64,000 nucleotides of DNA, taken from positions 1 through 64,000 of the forward strand of contig MKRJ01000008.1 of the NCBI GenBank assembly GCA_001896885.1, given 5' to 3'. Below are positions 30,699 to 39,651 of the stretch, one piece after another; positions within the stretch are counted from its first letter, which is position 1, and every line of letters starts with the position of its first letter. The stretch is from Rhizobiales bacterium 65-79 (GTDB taxonomy: Bacteria > Pseudomonadota > Alphaproteobacteria > Rhizobiales > Rhizobiaceae). The translations under genes and the position numbers were made by a program. Below the pieces are notes generated by a model that had not been told where the DNA came from, made no database searches, and was given only the letters and a program-made list of their open reading frames with translations.

Positions 30699-30968
30699 CG
30701 TATGGAAATCCTCTTGAAAGCCCCTTGGCCGGCCCGCTGGACCGAAATTCCCCCGCTTCCTGTTGGTCAAATGAGGCAACAGGATGACTTATGCGGGCCT
30801 GTTACACCGCTATGGCGGCCAAATCCAGTGCCCGGCGGCTTTTTGAAAAGCCGTTGCCGCGACATCGGAAGAGAACGGCGGAACTAGCCGGATGTGCGCT
30901 TCCTTTCCCGGCCTGCCCGGCATGGTAAGGTTCCCGGCGAATCAACGCCACGCGCTGTCCTGTGGAGA

Positions 30969-32777
30969 ATGGCAATGCGCTGCCTGCCCTGCGCGACGGT
31001 CCTCGCCCTCGCCTTCCTGGTCCCGTCGATGCGCGATGCCGCCGCGCAACCTTCCTACGCCATCGCCATGCATGGCGAGCCGGCGCTGCCGGAAAGCTTC
31101 ACGCATTTCCCATACGCCAATCCGGACGCACCGAAGGGCGGCCGCATCGACTACGCCGTTCCCGGCACCTTCGACAGCGTCAATCCTTTCATCGTGGAAG
31201 GCACCGCCGCGCGCGGCATCCTCGATCTGCAATACGGCTACAATGTCTATGACAGCCTCATGCAGCGTTCCTACGACGAACCGTTCACGCTCTACCCCCT
31301 GGTCGCGAAGAGCGTGGATACCGACGACGCGCGCAGCTATGTCGAGTTCACGCTGGACGACAGGGCGCGGTTTTCCGACGGCACGCCGGTGACGCCGGAG
31401 GACGTGCTCTTCACCGTCAAGCTTCTCGGCGAAAAGGGATTTCCACGCTACGGCATCACGCTGAAGAAGATCGCGAAGATGGAGAAGGTCGGCGCGCACG
31501 GCGTCCGCTTCACCTTCAAGGAACCCGACCGCGAACTGCCGCTGATCCTGGGGCTGATGCCGGTCCTGCCGGAACATGCGACCAACGCGGACAATTTCGA
31601 CAAATCGACGCTGAAGCCGATGATCGGCAGCGGCCCGTACGTCTTCAAAAGCATCCGGCCCGGCGAGGCGATCGTGCTCAAGCGCAACCCGGACTACTGG
31701 GCGAAGGACCTCCCTTCCAAGGTCGGCTTCGACAATTTCGACGAGATCCGCATCGATTATTTCCGCGACGAGAACGCGATGTTCCAGGCCTTCCGCAAGG
31801 GCATCGTCAATGTCCGGATCGAGGGCGATCCGCTGCGCTGGAAGGAGGAATACGATTTTCCGGCGGCGAAGGACGGGCGCGTCGTGCGCGACACCTTCCG
31901 AAGCGGCCTGCCCTCCGGCATGCTCGGCTTCGTCATGAACACGCGGCGGGAGGTCTTCAAGAACCCGAAGGTGCGCGCCGCGCTCGTGGACCTGTTCGAC
32001 TTCGAGTGGGCGAACCGCAATCTCTTCGCCGGCGCCTACGAACGGACGAAGAGCTATTTCGACGGCTCCGTTCTCGCCGCGGACGGTATCCCCGCCAGCG
32101 CAGCCGAACGCGCCCTGCTGAAGCCCTATCCCGACGCCGTCACACCCGAAATCATGGACGGAAAGTGGTCACCGCCCGTCTCGGACGGCAGCGGCTACGA
32201 CAGAACGTTCCTGCGCAAGGGATATGACGCGCTCAAGGCAGCCGGATACCGGCTCGATGGTCACCAGATGGTCGGGCCGGACGGCAAGCCGCTCGCCTTC
32301 GAAATCCTGCTCAACGGCAATACTGGCGACCAGATCGCCATGGTCTGGCAGCGGACGCTGGCCAAGCTCGGCATAGAGGCCTCGATCCGAAGCGCCGACG
32401 CGTCGCAGTACCAGCAGCGTCTATCGACATACGATTTCGACGTGATCCTGCAGAACTATCCCGCCTCGCTGTCACCGGGAACCGAGCAGGTCGGCCGCTG
32501 GGGCTCGGCGGCGCGCGACCTCGACGGCACCTATAATTTCGCGGGCGTCGCGAACCCGGCCGTCGACGGGCTGATCGGCGATCTCCTCGATGCGCGCACG
32601 GAAGAGCAGTTCGTCGCCGCGGTACGCGCCTTCGACCGCGTGCTCCTGAGCGGCTTCTACGTCGTGCCGCTCTACCATCCGCCGGCGCAATGGGTTGCCC
32701 GCTGGAAGGATTACGAGCATCCTCAAAAGATATCCCTATATGGATATCAGCTCCCGACATGGTGGAAGCGCCGATAG
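30969..32777 (+). CDS. extracellular solute-binding protein, YejA/family 5 type
   Basis: A 602-residue periplasmic binding protein of the oligopeptide (SBP_bac_5) class, closest in layout to YejA, which binds microcin C-like peptides. Signal peptide LPCATVLALAFLVPSMRDAAAQ, then AIAMHGEPALPESFTHFPYANPDAPKGGRIDYA, a stretch characteristic of YejA, and DSVNPFIVEG, YDSLMQ. The ATG at 30969 follows TGTGGAGA. The permease/ATPase genes yejB, yejE and yejF are absent here; the next gene, 13 nt after the stop, is an FrnE-type oxidoreductase. It therefore probably shares a transporter encoded elsewhere. Confidence 0.88.
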   Translation: MAMRCLPCATVLALAFLVPSMRDAAAQPSYAIAMHGEPALPESFTHFPYANPDAPKGGRIDYAVPGTFDSVNPFIVEGTAARGILDLQYGYNVYDSLMQRSYDEPFTLYPLVAKSVDTDDARSYVEFTLDDRARFSDGTPVTPEDVLFTVKLLGEKGFPRYGITLKKIAKMEKVGAHGVRFTFKEPDRELPLILGLMPVLPEHATNADNFDKSTLKPMIGSGPYVFKSIRPGEAIVLKRNPDYWAKDLPSKVGFDNFDEIRIDYFRDENAMFQAFRKGIVNVRIEGDPLRWKEEYDFPAAKDGRVVRDTFRSGLPSGMLGFVMNTRREVFKNPKVRAALVDLFDFEWANRNLFAGAYERTKSYFDGSVLAADGIPASAAERALLKPYPDAVTPEIMDGKWSPPVSDGSGYDRTFLRKGYDALKAAGYRLDGHQMVGPDGKPLAFEILLNGNTGDQIAMVWQRTLAKLGIEASIRSADASQYQQRLSTYDFDVILQNYPASLSPGTEQVGRWGSAARDLDGTYNFAGVANPAVDGLIGDLLDARTEEQFVAAVRAFDRVLLSGFYVVPLYHPPAQWVARWKDYEHPQKISLYGYQLPTWWKRR

Positions 32778-32790
32778 CGAGGGTCCGACG

Positions 32791-33474
32791 ATGGCCGCAG
32801 CCAAGGAAATCATTATCGATGTCGTCTCGGACGCGGTGTGCCCCTGGTGCTTCGTCGGGCAGAAGCGGCTGGACAAGGCGGTCGCATCGCTGCCCGACAT
32901 CGATGTCGGCATCCGTTGGCGCCCGTTCCAGCTCGATCCGACCATTCCGCCGGAAGGCAAGGACCGCAAAGAATACATGCGGGCGAAATTCGGCGACGGC
33001 GACCGGCTGAGGCAAGTTCATGCGAATCTTGAAGAAATCGGAAGAAGCGAGGGCATCGCCTTCGATTTCGACGCGATCACCGTCTCGCCCAATACGCTCG
33101 ACGCGCACCGCCTGATCCGCTGGGCCGCGACGTCTGGCGAGGACGTGCAGGGCCGCGTGGCGCGACGGCTGTTCCAGCTTTATTTCGAGGAAGGCAAGAA
33201 CATCGGCGACCACGAAGTGCTGGTCGGGGCGGCGCGCGAGTGCGACATGGACGAAGCCGTCGTGCGGACGCTTCTCGCGACCGACGCCGACCGCGACGCG
33301 GTACGGCAGGAAATCGACACGGTCAACCGCATGGGCGTGAGCGGCGTTCCGTGCTTCCTGATCGAGGGCCGTTACGCGGTGATGGGCGCGCAGGGTTCCG
33401 ACACGCTCGCCGAAGCCATCCGCAAGATATCCGAGGCCAAGGAGCGCGGCGAACTGGAAGACGCGGCGGACTGA
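32791..33474 (+). CDS. DsbA-family oxidoreductase, FrnE type
   Basis: A 227-residue thioredoxin-fold protein with a CPWC active site (SDAVCPWCFVGQKRL, about residues 16-30) and the cis-Pro loop GVSGVPCFLIEGRYAVMGAQ (about 175). No signal peptide is present, matching the cytoplasmic FrnE group of DsbA-like disulfide oxidoreductases. The start MAAAKEIIIDVVSD at 32791 is preferred. It is probably co-transcribed with the upstream binding protein. Substrate unknown. Confidence 0.9.
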   Translation: MAAAKEIIIDVVSDAVCPWCFVGQKRLDKAVASLPDIDVGIRWRPFQLDPTIPPEGKDRKEYMRAKFGDGDRLRQVHANLEEIGRSEGIAFDFDAITVSPNTLDAHRLIRWAATSGEDVQGRVARRLFQLYFEEGKNIGDHEVLVGAARECDMDEAVVRTLLATDADRDAVRQEIDTVNRMGVSGVPCFLIEGRYAVMGAQGSDTLAEAIRKISEAKERGELEDAAD

Positions 33475-33618
33475 ATGCGCCCAGCTCCGAGAGGCTGATG
33501 TCCACGCAATTTCTTTTGGACTTCCGATCGTTTTCCCGCCTTTGGACGCGGCATCCCTCTCCGACGACAGATTTGGGGTTGCGGCCAAACCCCCGAGAAT
33601 ATAAGGCTTCCGGCGGTT

Positions 33619-33695
<77 letters not shown>

Positions 33696-34197
33696 ATTTT
33701 TTAATGTGTAAGGCCCGGAGACTGAGGCAACGGTCTGGGCCCAGGACATGAGTGACAGCCTTGTGCCGTACGGGCGGTTGTCGATTGTTTGAAACGTCCT
33801 CTTTTCCAGGCCGATATTATATCCAAGATCATAAGACATGATCCTCGGCCATTCTGCGCGAGATCTTAGGGAATGCAGGACGGTATCGTCCGCTTCATAT
33901 GTCTGGCCCGGCATTGGCTGGAGCGGATTTAGCCTGACCGCCTGGGTTGAGCTTTGACCCGTCTCGGAGGAAGCGGGCCGCTGGATGACGGCGGGTGCGG
34001 CGTCCTTTTCGTGCGCAGGTAGCTAGTTGCCGAAAATCAATTCTGGGCTCCAATCCTCCCACGAAATGAAGGAGAGGAAGGCCGGTTGCGATCAAGGCTG
34101 GATTTGCCCCGCGATTGGCCGCCAGATTCCCGGCGGCCGTATTTCTGAGGGCGTGGACCGGCCCCAACAACCGCGGCGCAGGAATGGCCGCGATCGA
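33696..34197. other. 502-nt stretch without a confident gene
   Basis: Between tRNA-Pro and the lipoprotein gene I see only frames without protein-like composition. No copy of the tRNA 3' end, no integrase remnant and no RNA gene is visible. It is somewhat AT-richer just after the tRNA. It may be leftover sequence from an integration event, but nothing in it proves that. Confidence 0.4.
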
Positions 34198-34557
34198 TCA
34201 GGATGGCTTCAGCGCGACCGTGAATGTGCCATGCGTGCTGCTGCTGACGTAGAGTGTATCTCCGTGGATGGCGAACAGCGCGGCCGTGATTTTCCCGTAT
34301 CGTATTTGCGCACCGCCGACCAAAGCCAATTGTGAGGCGACTTCGGGCCCGTCCTTCAGGATCTGGTCCTGCGTGAATCCGGCCTGCAGCATCGCCTTCG
34401 CCAGAATATCCGGAGGGACGAAGCGACTGTCGCCGGCGGGAATGGCCGTGACTTTAGCCTCGGCCAGGGTGACGCTGCGGTCGGTCCCGACACAACCGGC
34501 AAGAACGCACAACGCGATCCCCGCCAAGGCGCGAAAGCAGCACTTTGTGATGATCAT
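34198..34557 (-). CDS. small lipoprotein encoded after a secretin
   Basis: A 119-residue lipoprotein: signal peptide ALAGIALCVLAGC with lipobox LAGC (Cys near residue 22), then an alpha/beta domain with FVPPDILAKAMLQAGFTQDQIL and a strand-rich end (DTLYVSSSTHGTFTVALKPS). The ATG overlaps the secretin stop (ATGA), so the two are coupled. By position and lipidation it could act as a pilotin that helps the secretin reach or assemble in the outer membrane, but its sequence does not match a pilotin family I know. It is the last gene of the operon starting near 40209. Confidence 0.7.
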   Translation of the reverse strand: MIITKCCFRALAGIALCVLAGCVGTDRSVTLAEAKVTAIPAGDSRFVPPDILAKAMLQAGFTQDQILKDGPEVASQLALVGGAQIRYGKITAALFAIHGDTLYVSSSTHGTFTVALKPS

Positions 34558-36257
34558 TGGACCTTGTCGACTTTCAATTCCGCAAGCGCAGCACGCAGCT
34601 TGTCTCGATAGGTCTCCTTGTTCACCGGCGGCAAGGCCTGGCGATAGGCTTCCCCATCCTTGAACTTCTTGTCACGGCCGTCCACGACGGTCGCCGTAAT
34701 GAAAACGGCAACTTGCCGCGTCTTCTGATCGAGCGTCTTGGTGCGGAAGGCGCGACCGAGCAAGGGCGTGTCGGCAAATCCCGGGACACCTGCATCCCCG
34801 ACCTGCGACCTTGTATCGACCAGGCCCGCAACAGCGGCGGTACCGCCGTTCTGTATCTGGACGGTGCTTTGCGCGGTGCGCCGGCTAACCACCGGGAGAT
34901 TTTGCTGTCCGCGCGCGATCACGTCGCTCACTTCGATGTTCATGTTGAGAGTGATGTCGCCGTCGGCACCGATCTGCGGCGTGATCTTGAGGATCGTTCC
35001 CGTCTGGATCTTCTCCAGGTTCGTCTCGATATAAGCGCCGTTCGTAGCCGATATTGGGAAATATTCCTCCGTGGTCACCTGTATCTGCGCCTCTTTCCCG
35101 TCCTCGGCCAGTACCTGCGGGCTGGCTATGATGCTGGCCTCGTTGTTCTGGCTGAGAAGGTTGAGCGTGAGCGAGAGCGCGTCGGTGAACTGACGGTCGG
35201 GAGAGTAGCCGATCTCAAGCGCCCAGGGCCACTTGACTGCATCGCCGATTACCGTTCCGGCCGAAAGCGTCGGCATCGACCATTGGCCGCCGAAATTCAG
35301 GAGGTCAGACGTTTCGAGGGCCACCACCCGCGCGTCTAGCATGATGTGCTTGCGGCGCGTGTCGATCGCGTCAATGTCGGACCGGATCTCCCTGACGAGG
35401 ACCTCGGGGGCGCTGATCGCCAGCGAATTGGTGTCTTCGTCGGCCTGGACATATTGCTGCAGCGATTTGGGCAGCAGCGCGACCGTGGTCTTGGCATTGG
35501 CATTATTGAGCTTGACCACCTGCACGGGATGGGAGTCCGGCAGGTCGAAACTGCCGGGCGGCCGCGGACGGTCGACCTCGCGCACCTGCCTCAGGATTTC
35601 GCTGTGCACGTCGGGCGGCGCGCTGATGGCAAGAACATTGCGGGCCGCGTCGGCACGGACGTAGTGCTGCAGGTTCGCCGGCAGAAGGGCCATCGCGCTC
35701 TGGGCCGTCACGAAGTGCAGCGGAATGATGGTGGTGTTGTCGGATGTCGGCTTGTCGATCTTGCCTATGTCGTCGACGATCCTGGCCATCAGTTGCGGCG
35801 GCGCGGTGACGACCAGCGAGGCGGCATCCTTATCGACGCGAACATAGCGTTGCAGCATCGGCGGCAGCAGTTTTTCCGCCTGGTCGGCCGGTAGGTATTT
35901 GACCTGGATGACACGCGTCTTGGAGACGTTGCTGAACGTGTCGGAATTCTCATCCGGACTGTAGACGAGATAGTAGTCGGTGTTCTTCTTGACCAGGTAG
36001 GGTGTCCCGGCAAGGATGAGTTCCAGCGCCTTGTCCACCGAGACGTTCTGGAGCGTCACCGAAACGGTGCCCTGTACGCTCGCGTCCGAAATGATATTTA
36101 CGCCGGCCTGCGCCGAAATATCCTGAAGCGCCTGCCTGAGATCCGTATCCACGAAGACGTTGCTTACCCGCCCGGCATTCGCGGCCATTGCGGAAGTAAA
36201 CAGCAAAAGCGAAAGGAACAGGCCTAACGCGCCTGACAACCCATACTGATACCGCAT
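34554..36257 (-). CDS. secretin-family outer-membrane protein
   Basis: A 567-residue secretin. After a signal peptide (LSGALGLFLSLLLFTSAMAANA) comes an STN/N0 domain (about 33-100: VFVDTDLRQALQDISAQAGV). Three consecutive N-domain repeats follow at about 114-170, 176-229 and 244-298, each with LLP-x2-LQ-x-YV-x-D then a SAP/TAP end. The secretin core is about 303-510 with the VPGFADTPLLGRAFR motif (about 491-504) and the closing VAVFITATVV. It should form a multimeric gated channel. The ATG at 36257 is preferred over TTG 36278. Unlike type II, III, IV-pilus and Tad loci there is no ATPase, inner-membrane platform or prepilin peptidase beside it; its neighbours are secreted beta-rich subunits, a chaperone-like protein and a lipoprotein. 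Confidence 0.92.
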   Translation of the reverse strand: MRYQYGLSGALGLFLSLLLFTSAMAANAGRVSNVFVDTDLRQALQDISAQAGVNIISDASVQGTVSVTLQNVSVDKALELILAGTPYLVKKNTDYYLVYSPDENSDTFSNVSKTRVIQVKYLPADQAEKLLPPMLQRYVRVDKDAASLVVTAPPQLMARIVDDIGKIDKPTSDNTTIIPLHFVTAQSAMALLPANLQHYVRADAARNVLAISAPPDVHSEILRQVREVDRPRPPGSFDLPDSHPVQVVKLNNANAKTTVALLPKSLQQYVQADEDTNSLAISAPEVLVREIRSDIDAIDTRRKHIMLDARVVALETSDLLNFGGQWSMPTLSAGTVIGDAVKWPWALEIGYSPDRQFTDALSLTLNLLSQNNEASIIASPQVLAEDGKEAQIQVTTEEYFPISATNGAYIETNLEKIQTGTILKITPQIGADGDITLNMNIEVSDVIARGQQNLPVVSRRTAQSTVQIQNGGTAAVAGLVDTRSQVGDAGVPGFADTPLLGRAFRTKTLDQKTRQVAVFITATVVDGRDKKFKDGEAYRQALPPVNKETYRDKLRAALAELKVDKVQ

Positions 36258-36293
36258 CTTAACCCCCGACCCCGGCAAGAACAGACTACATGT

Positions 36294-37154
36294 TCATTGC
36301 GCGGCTGATACTGTAACCTCGATACTCCCGTGATAGAAGCCTGGCGGCGCTCGATCGCCCCATGCAGTCCAGTCACTTTTCGCCACGATATAGATGATGC
36401 CGACGGCAGAACTGCCCGACTGCGCCAGGTCCGCGGAAAGCGCAGGCGTGCCGACCCCGTTCGCTCCCGGGAGTTCGGCGACCTGCCTTTGGAACGGCAG
36501 GTGCTGGAAGCCCGGCCATGTTCCCAGGACGTTCCAGCCTCCCGGTCCGGACCAGTCCGGCTCCCAGTCTGAAACGCCCTTGGGAAACGGGAAACGCACC
36601 ATGACCTGATAACCGAGCGCCTCGCCGTGGTGGCTGACGGCCTTGCCGAGATAGAAGCCCGGCTTGATCCTCAGGAAGGCATCCGGGATCGCCGAAACGG
36701 ATGCCAGCGCATTTCCCTTGACCACGAAGGGAATGCGCACGGGCGGGATCGGCGGCCACCAGGAAGCGTCGCAATGATGCTGGTCGTGGTCCGATCCCGA
36801 GTGGTGCGGATCATGGTCGGAATCCGGATGATGGCCATGGTCGGAATCGGGACGATGCTCGCCATGACCGGAATCCGAGTGGCGTGAATCACGGTCAAAA
36901 TCCGAATGATGCGGATCGCGATCGAAATCGGAATGACGATGGTCGTGGTCGAAGTCCGGTCGGCAGTCCACGTCAGGCACGACGATCGTGAAATTCGTTC
37001 CTTTCGGAAAGCTGATCGTGGCGATGGGCCCGATATGGATCGCGACATGAGCTTGAGCCGTCGCCGTCGCGCCGGCAACGGCATCCGTTCCGGACAGCGC
37101 CAGCAAAAGCGCGGCCGTCACGAGCAACTGGCTATGAACGATCACCCCCGGCAT
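36294..37154 (-). CDS. secreted beta-rich subunit with His/Asp repeat insert
   Basis: A 286-residue exported protein. Signal peptide (LLVTAALLLALSGTDAVAGA), then a first strand set (AQAHVAIHIGPIATISFP, about 34-50). A 63-residue insert between Cys64 and Cys128 contains 17 His and 17 Asp in units like SDFDRD and DSDHD, encoded at 36774-36962. After the insert the fold resumes (VVKGNALASVSAIPDAFLRI onward) and closes with GFYHGSIEVTVSA. Outside the insert it is a paralogue of the 37156-37752 product and more distantly of the 39652-40209 product. The insert should bind divalent metals, and the flanking cysteines could pin it as a loop. It starts one nt after the upstream gene's stop. I do not know a named family with this insert. 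Confidence 0.8.
   Translation of the reverse strand: MPGVIVHSQLLVTAALLLALSGTDAVAGATATAQAHVAIHIGPIATISFPKGTNFTIVVPDVDCRPDFDHDHRHSDFDRDPHHSDFDRDSRHSDSGHGEHRPDSDHGHHPDSDHDPHHSGSDHDQHHCDASWWPPIPPVRIPFVVKGNALASVSAIPDAFLRIKPGFYLGKAVSHHGEALGYQVMVRFPFPKGVSDWEPDWSGPGGWNVLGTWPGFQHLPFQRQVAELPGANGVGTPALSADLAQSGSSAVGIIYIVAKSDWTAWGDRAPPGFYHGSIEVTVSAAQ
36774..36962 (-). repeat. coding repeat: His/Asp-rich metal-binding-like segment
   Basis: The segment encodes residues 65-127 of the preceding protein: 17 His, 17 Asp, many Ser/Arg/Pro, no hydrophobic core. Imperfect units of 6-10 codons (H-S-D-F-D-R-D, D-S-D-H-D, P-H-H-S) recur, and the DNA shows the matching degenerate TCGGAATC-type repeat on the plus strand. 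Repeat slippage could change its length between strains. Confidence 0.8.
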
Positions 37155-37155
37155 T

Positions 37156-37752
37156 TCAGGGATTGTCGGCGGTCAGCGTCAGTATGATCTGGCCCACATA
37201 CGTACCCGGCAAGGGCAGACCGCCGTCGGCCGTCCAGTTCGCATTCGCAAGCAGATCCACGGTCCCTGGACGCTGCCCCGCCGTAAGCGGCAGGAAGACC
37301 GACAGCGCCGGCGTGGTGCCCGCCGCTTCCGACAATGGCATGGCCGCGATCGCCTTGGGCGAACCCATCACGCCATTGCTTGGGAAGGTCAATTGCACCT
37401 GGTAGCCCACATAGTGGCCATTGTTGACGGCCTTGCCCATCCAGCCTCCATCACCGCCCGGCTGGGGCGTTACATAGAGAAATTGACTGGGCGCGGCGGT
37501 GAGCGTTGCCCTGGCGTTACCGTCGACCACGAACTGGACCGCGCCGGAGGTATTGATCGTGGACTTCGATGGAGGAACCGTCAGTTCCAGCAAATTCGAT
37601 GTCAGGAAATGGAGCGATGCGAAAGGCTGTATGTTCACATCGACATGGGCTTGGCCCTGCGCCTGAGGCTGAACGGCGCCAGCCTGACAGGTGCCGGCGG
37701 CCAGTGCGACGGCCAACGCTCCCAGCAACCGATAAATCTGCTTCTTGTTCAT
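37156..37752 (-). CDS. secreted beta-rich subunit (pilin/SCPU-like), paralogue of next gene
   Basis: A 198-residue exported protein with signal peptide LLGALAVALAAGTCQAGA. The mature part is beta-strand rich: GQAHVDVNIQPFASLHFL, ELTVPPS, VVDGNARATLTAAPSQFLYV, GYQVQLTFP and the terminal GTYVGQIILTLTAD. Conserved landmarks GKAV-x5-GYQV and W-TA-x5-PGxYxGxI are shared with the 36294-37154 product. The ATG at 37752 follows GGGGGAG by eight nt; the GTG at 37761 is less likely. It resembles immunoglobulin-like fimbrial or spore-coat-U subunits, but without the usual paired cysteines. Probably a structural component of the locus. Confidence 0.75.
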   Translation of the reverse strand: MNKKQIYRLLGALAVALAAGTCQAGAVQPQAQGQAHVDVNIQPFASLHFLTSNLLELTVPPSKSTINTSGAVQFVVDGNARATLTAAPSQFLYVTPQPGGDGGWMGKAVNNGHYVGYQVQLTFPSNGVMGSPKAIAAMPLSEAAGTTPALSVFLPLTAGQRPGTVDLLANANWTADGGLPLPGTYVGQIILTLTADNP

Positions 37753-37803
37753 CTCTCTCACTCCCCCCAGCCCCGCAGCCGAGCATTCGTACAGTATAAT
37801 CGA

Positions 37804-39528
37804 TCAGTCTTTCGCCGCCTTCTTGTCGAGACTTACCGGCTTCTCCGCCTCCATGCTGACGCCGCCTTCAGCCGAAGAAGCGGTCTTTTCCTCCGGCTCG
37901 GACAGGGACACGCTCGGAACTTCGATCTTCTTTCCGTCGGAACCGGTATATTCCTCGTTCTTCACGGACAGGATGTATTTGCGGCTGACGTTCGTCTTTT
38001 CGCCGATCTGCACGGCAGGTATCAGCGTGTAGTCGCCGGGCTTCAGTTTCGACAGGTCGAGTTCGCCGCTGAAATTTCGCTGGCCGAGAGGCAGCAAGGC
38101 GTCGTTGTCTCCGGACAAAACGGCGGAAGCGACCAGCGCGCCTTCCGAACTGGCGACCGAAACGCTCGCGGTTGGCGTGACATCGACATCGCCGATATTG
38201 GCGAACTGTATCTGGAGGATATCGTTGCCACTGTCGGCCTGGGAGAGCGAAGCACGCTCAATCGCACCGGCCACGGTCGATTTCAGCTCGATATTGTCGA
38301 GATGGACGGTCGAGAACGTCTCGCCGGCGCTCTGGCCGTCGGGATAGGTGCCGTCCAGGACGAGATCGGCATAATAGTTCGGGTGCTCGACGCCGTCCTT
38401 CGGCACGCTGCTGATGACACGAACGTTCTGGCGTCCGTTCGGCCGCAAGGTGAAGGAGGAGGGTTGGATCTTGGTCCACGGCTCCGCCGACAATTGGCTG
38501 CCGATGATCTTTCCCATCTGCACGCCGATCAGACTGTGCGGCGTCCTCGAGCCCATCTCGATCTTGACGGGAGAGGCGCTGGTATTCTCGATGCTGAGGA
38601 TCGTCGTGCGGGTCGCGCCCGGTACCACCTTCATGTCGACCACGCTCGGCCTGAGCAGAAGCGTCGCGTCATAGGCGACCGTCGCGTTCGGATCGCCCTT
38701 GAACTGGATGATCTTCTCGAGGGGAGGCACGCGCCGGCCATCGACGAAGAGTTCGCCGCGAAGCCGATAGGGGCCGGACGGCAGCCTGCGCTCCAGATCG
38801 GTGCCGAGCTTCAGCGTCACGCCGGGTATGACACCGCGTTCCTTTATAGGGATCCGTGTGACGACGCGCCATTGCTGGCCGTTCTGCCGTTCGATGGTCA
38901 GTTCGCCACGCACCCGGGAATAGGTCTGGCCGCTGTTGACCACGGTCATCGCGGCGCTGGTCGTCGGTGCGCCTCCGGTGTCGGTCCGGTAGGTCATCCC
39001 GACATCCGTGACGCCGATATGCTCGCGCACGGTGCGGCCGCGGATCTCGATGATGAGCGGGATCAGGAACCGAGTACGGATCATGACACCAACGGGATTT
39101 GCCGGCATCGGCGTCTCGGCGACGATGCCCGCGAAATAGGCGCCGCGAGCATTCGGCGGCGGCGTCAGCTTGACCATGATGCTGGCCGGCTTCTGCGGTG
39201 CGATCGAGACGCTGTCTTCGGAAAGGCTCGTCCATTGAAGGCTGGACTGGTGCCCGGACAGGTCGACCTTTGTACCCGGTTCGACGAGCCGCCAGGTGCC
39301 CTGGTCGTCCTGTGTCAGATCCACGAGGCGCAGATCGATCGTCCGGGGACCATCGATCGCGGTATTATTGATCTCGAGCGGCAATTCGATGGTCTGCCGG
39401 GGCAGCGGATTGACCCGCATCGTCATTGGCCTGACCATGAAACCCTGGGCGCCCGCCGGCCCTACATTCCATGTAAAGGCCGCCACCAGAGCTGTCAGAA
39501 AACTGTATCGAACAAGTTTTTGCATCAT
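37804..39528 (-). CDS. large multi-Ig periplasmic protein, chaperone-like
   Basis: A 574-residue secreted protein (signal peptide RYSFLTALVAAFTWNVGPAGAQ). The first domain (about 30-165) has a PapD-like pattern: GFMVRPMTMRVNPLPRQTIE, then LPLEINNT, a W-containing linker, SIAPQKPASIMVKLTPP, GAYFAGIVAETP and IPLIIEIRG. Further Ig-like repeats follow (about 170-285, 290-400 and 405-510), one starting LLLRPSVVDMKVVPGATRTTILSIENTSASP, which repeats the first domain's theme. The last 60 residues are a Lys/Glu-rich tail. It is much longer than classical fimbrial chaperones (about 230 residues). Its setting among secreted subunits suggests it shields or scaffolds them in the periplasm. Role inferred. 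Confidence 0.7.
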   Translation of the reverse strand: MMQKLVRYSFLTALVAAFTWNVGPAGAQGFMVRPMTMRVNPLPRQTIELPLEINNTAIDGPRTIDLRLVDLTQDDQGTWRLVEPGTKVDLSGHQSSLQWTSLSEDSVSIAPQKPASIMVKLTPPPNARGAYFAGIVAETPMPANPVGVMIRTRFLIPLIIEIRGRTVREHIGVTDVGMTYRTDTGGAPTTSAAMTVVNSGQTYSRVRGELTIERQNGQQWRVVTRIPIKERGVIPGVTLKLGTDLERRLPSGPYRLRGELFVDGRRVPPLEKIIQFKGDPNATVAYDATLLLRPSVVDMKVVPGATRTTILSIENTSASPVKIEMGSRTPHSLIGVQMGKIIGSQLSAEPWTKIQPSSFTLRPNGRQNVRVISSVPKDGVEHPNYYADLVLDGTYPDGQSAGETFSTVHLDNIELKSTVAGAIERASLSQADSGNDILQIQFANIGDVDVTPTASVSVASSEGALVASAVLSGDNDALLPLGQRNFSGELDLSKLKPGDYTLIPAVQIGEKTNVSRKYILSVKNEEYTGSDGKKIEVPSVSLSEPEEKTASSAEGGVSMEAEKPVSLDKKAAKD

Positions 39529-39651
39529 GAACCGCTGGGCAAATGATCAGTGCGTCTCCGCGCGCGCCGGGCGCGCGGAAGACAATGTCAAACCAACGAG
39601 AGGGGAGCGGGCCCTTCCGTCGTCGCGCGAAAGCGCGTCAGGTGAGCCAGC

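Noticed and set aside
37393-39546. 717-codon plus-strand frame opposite the multi-Ig protein
   Set aside because: Arg/Asp/His-rich antisense translation without a signal or domain; the minus-strand frame has a signal peptide and Ig patterns.
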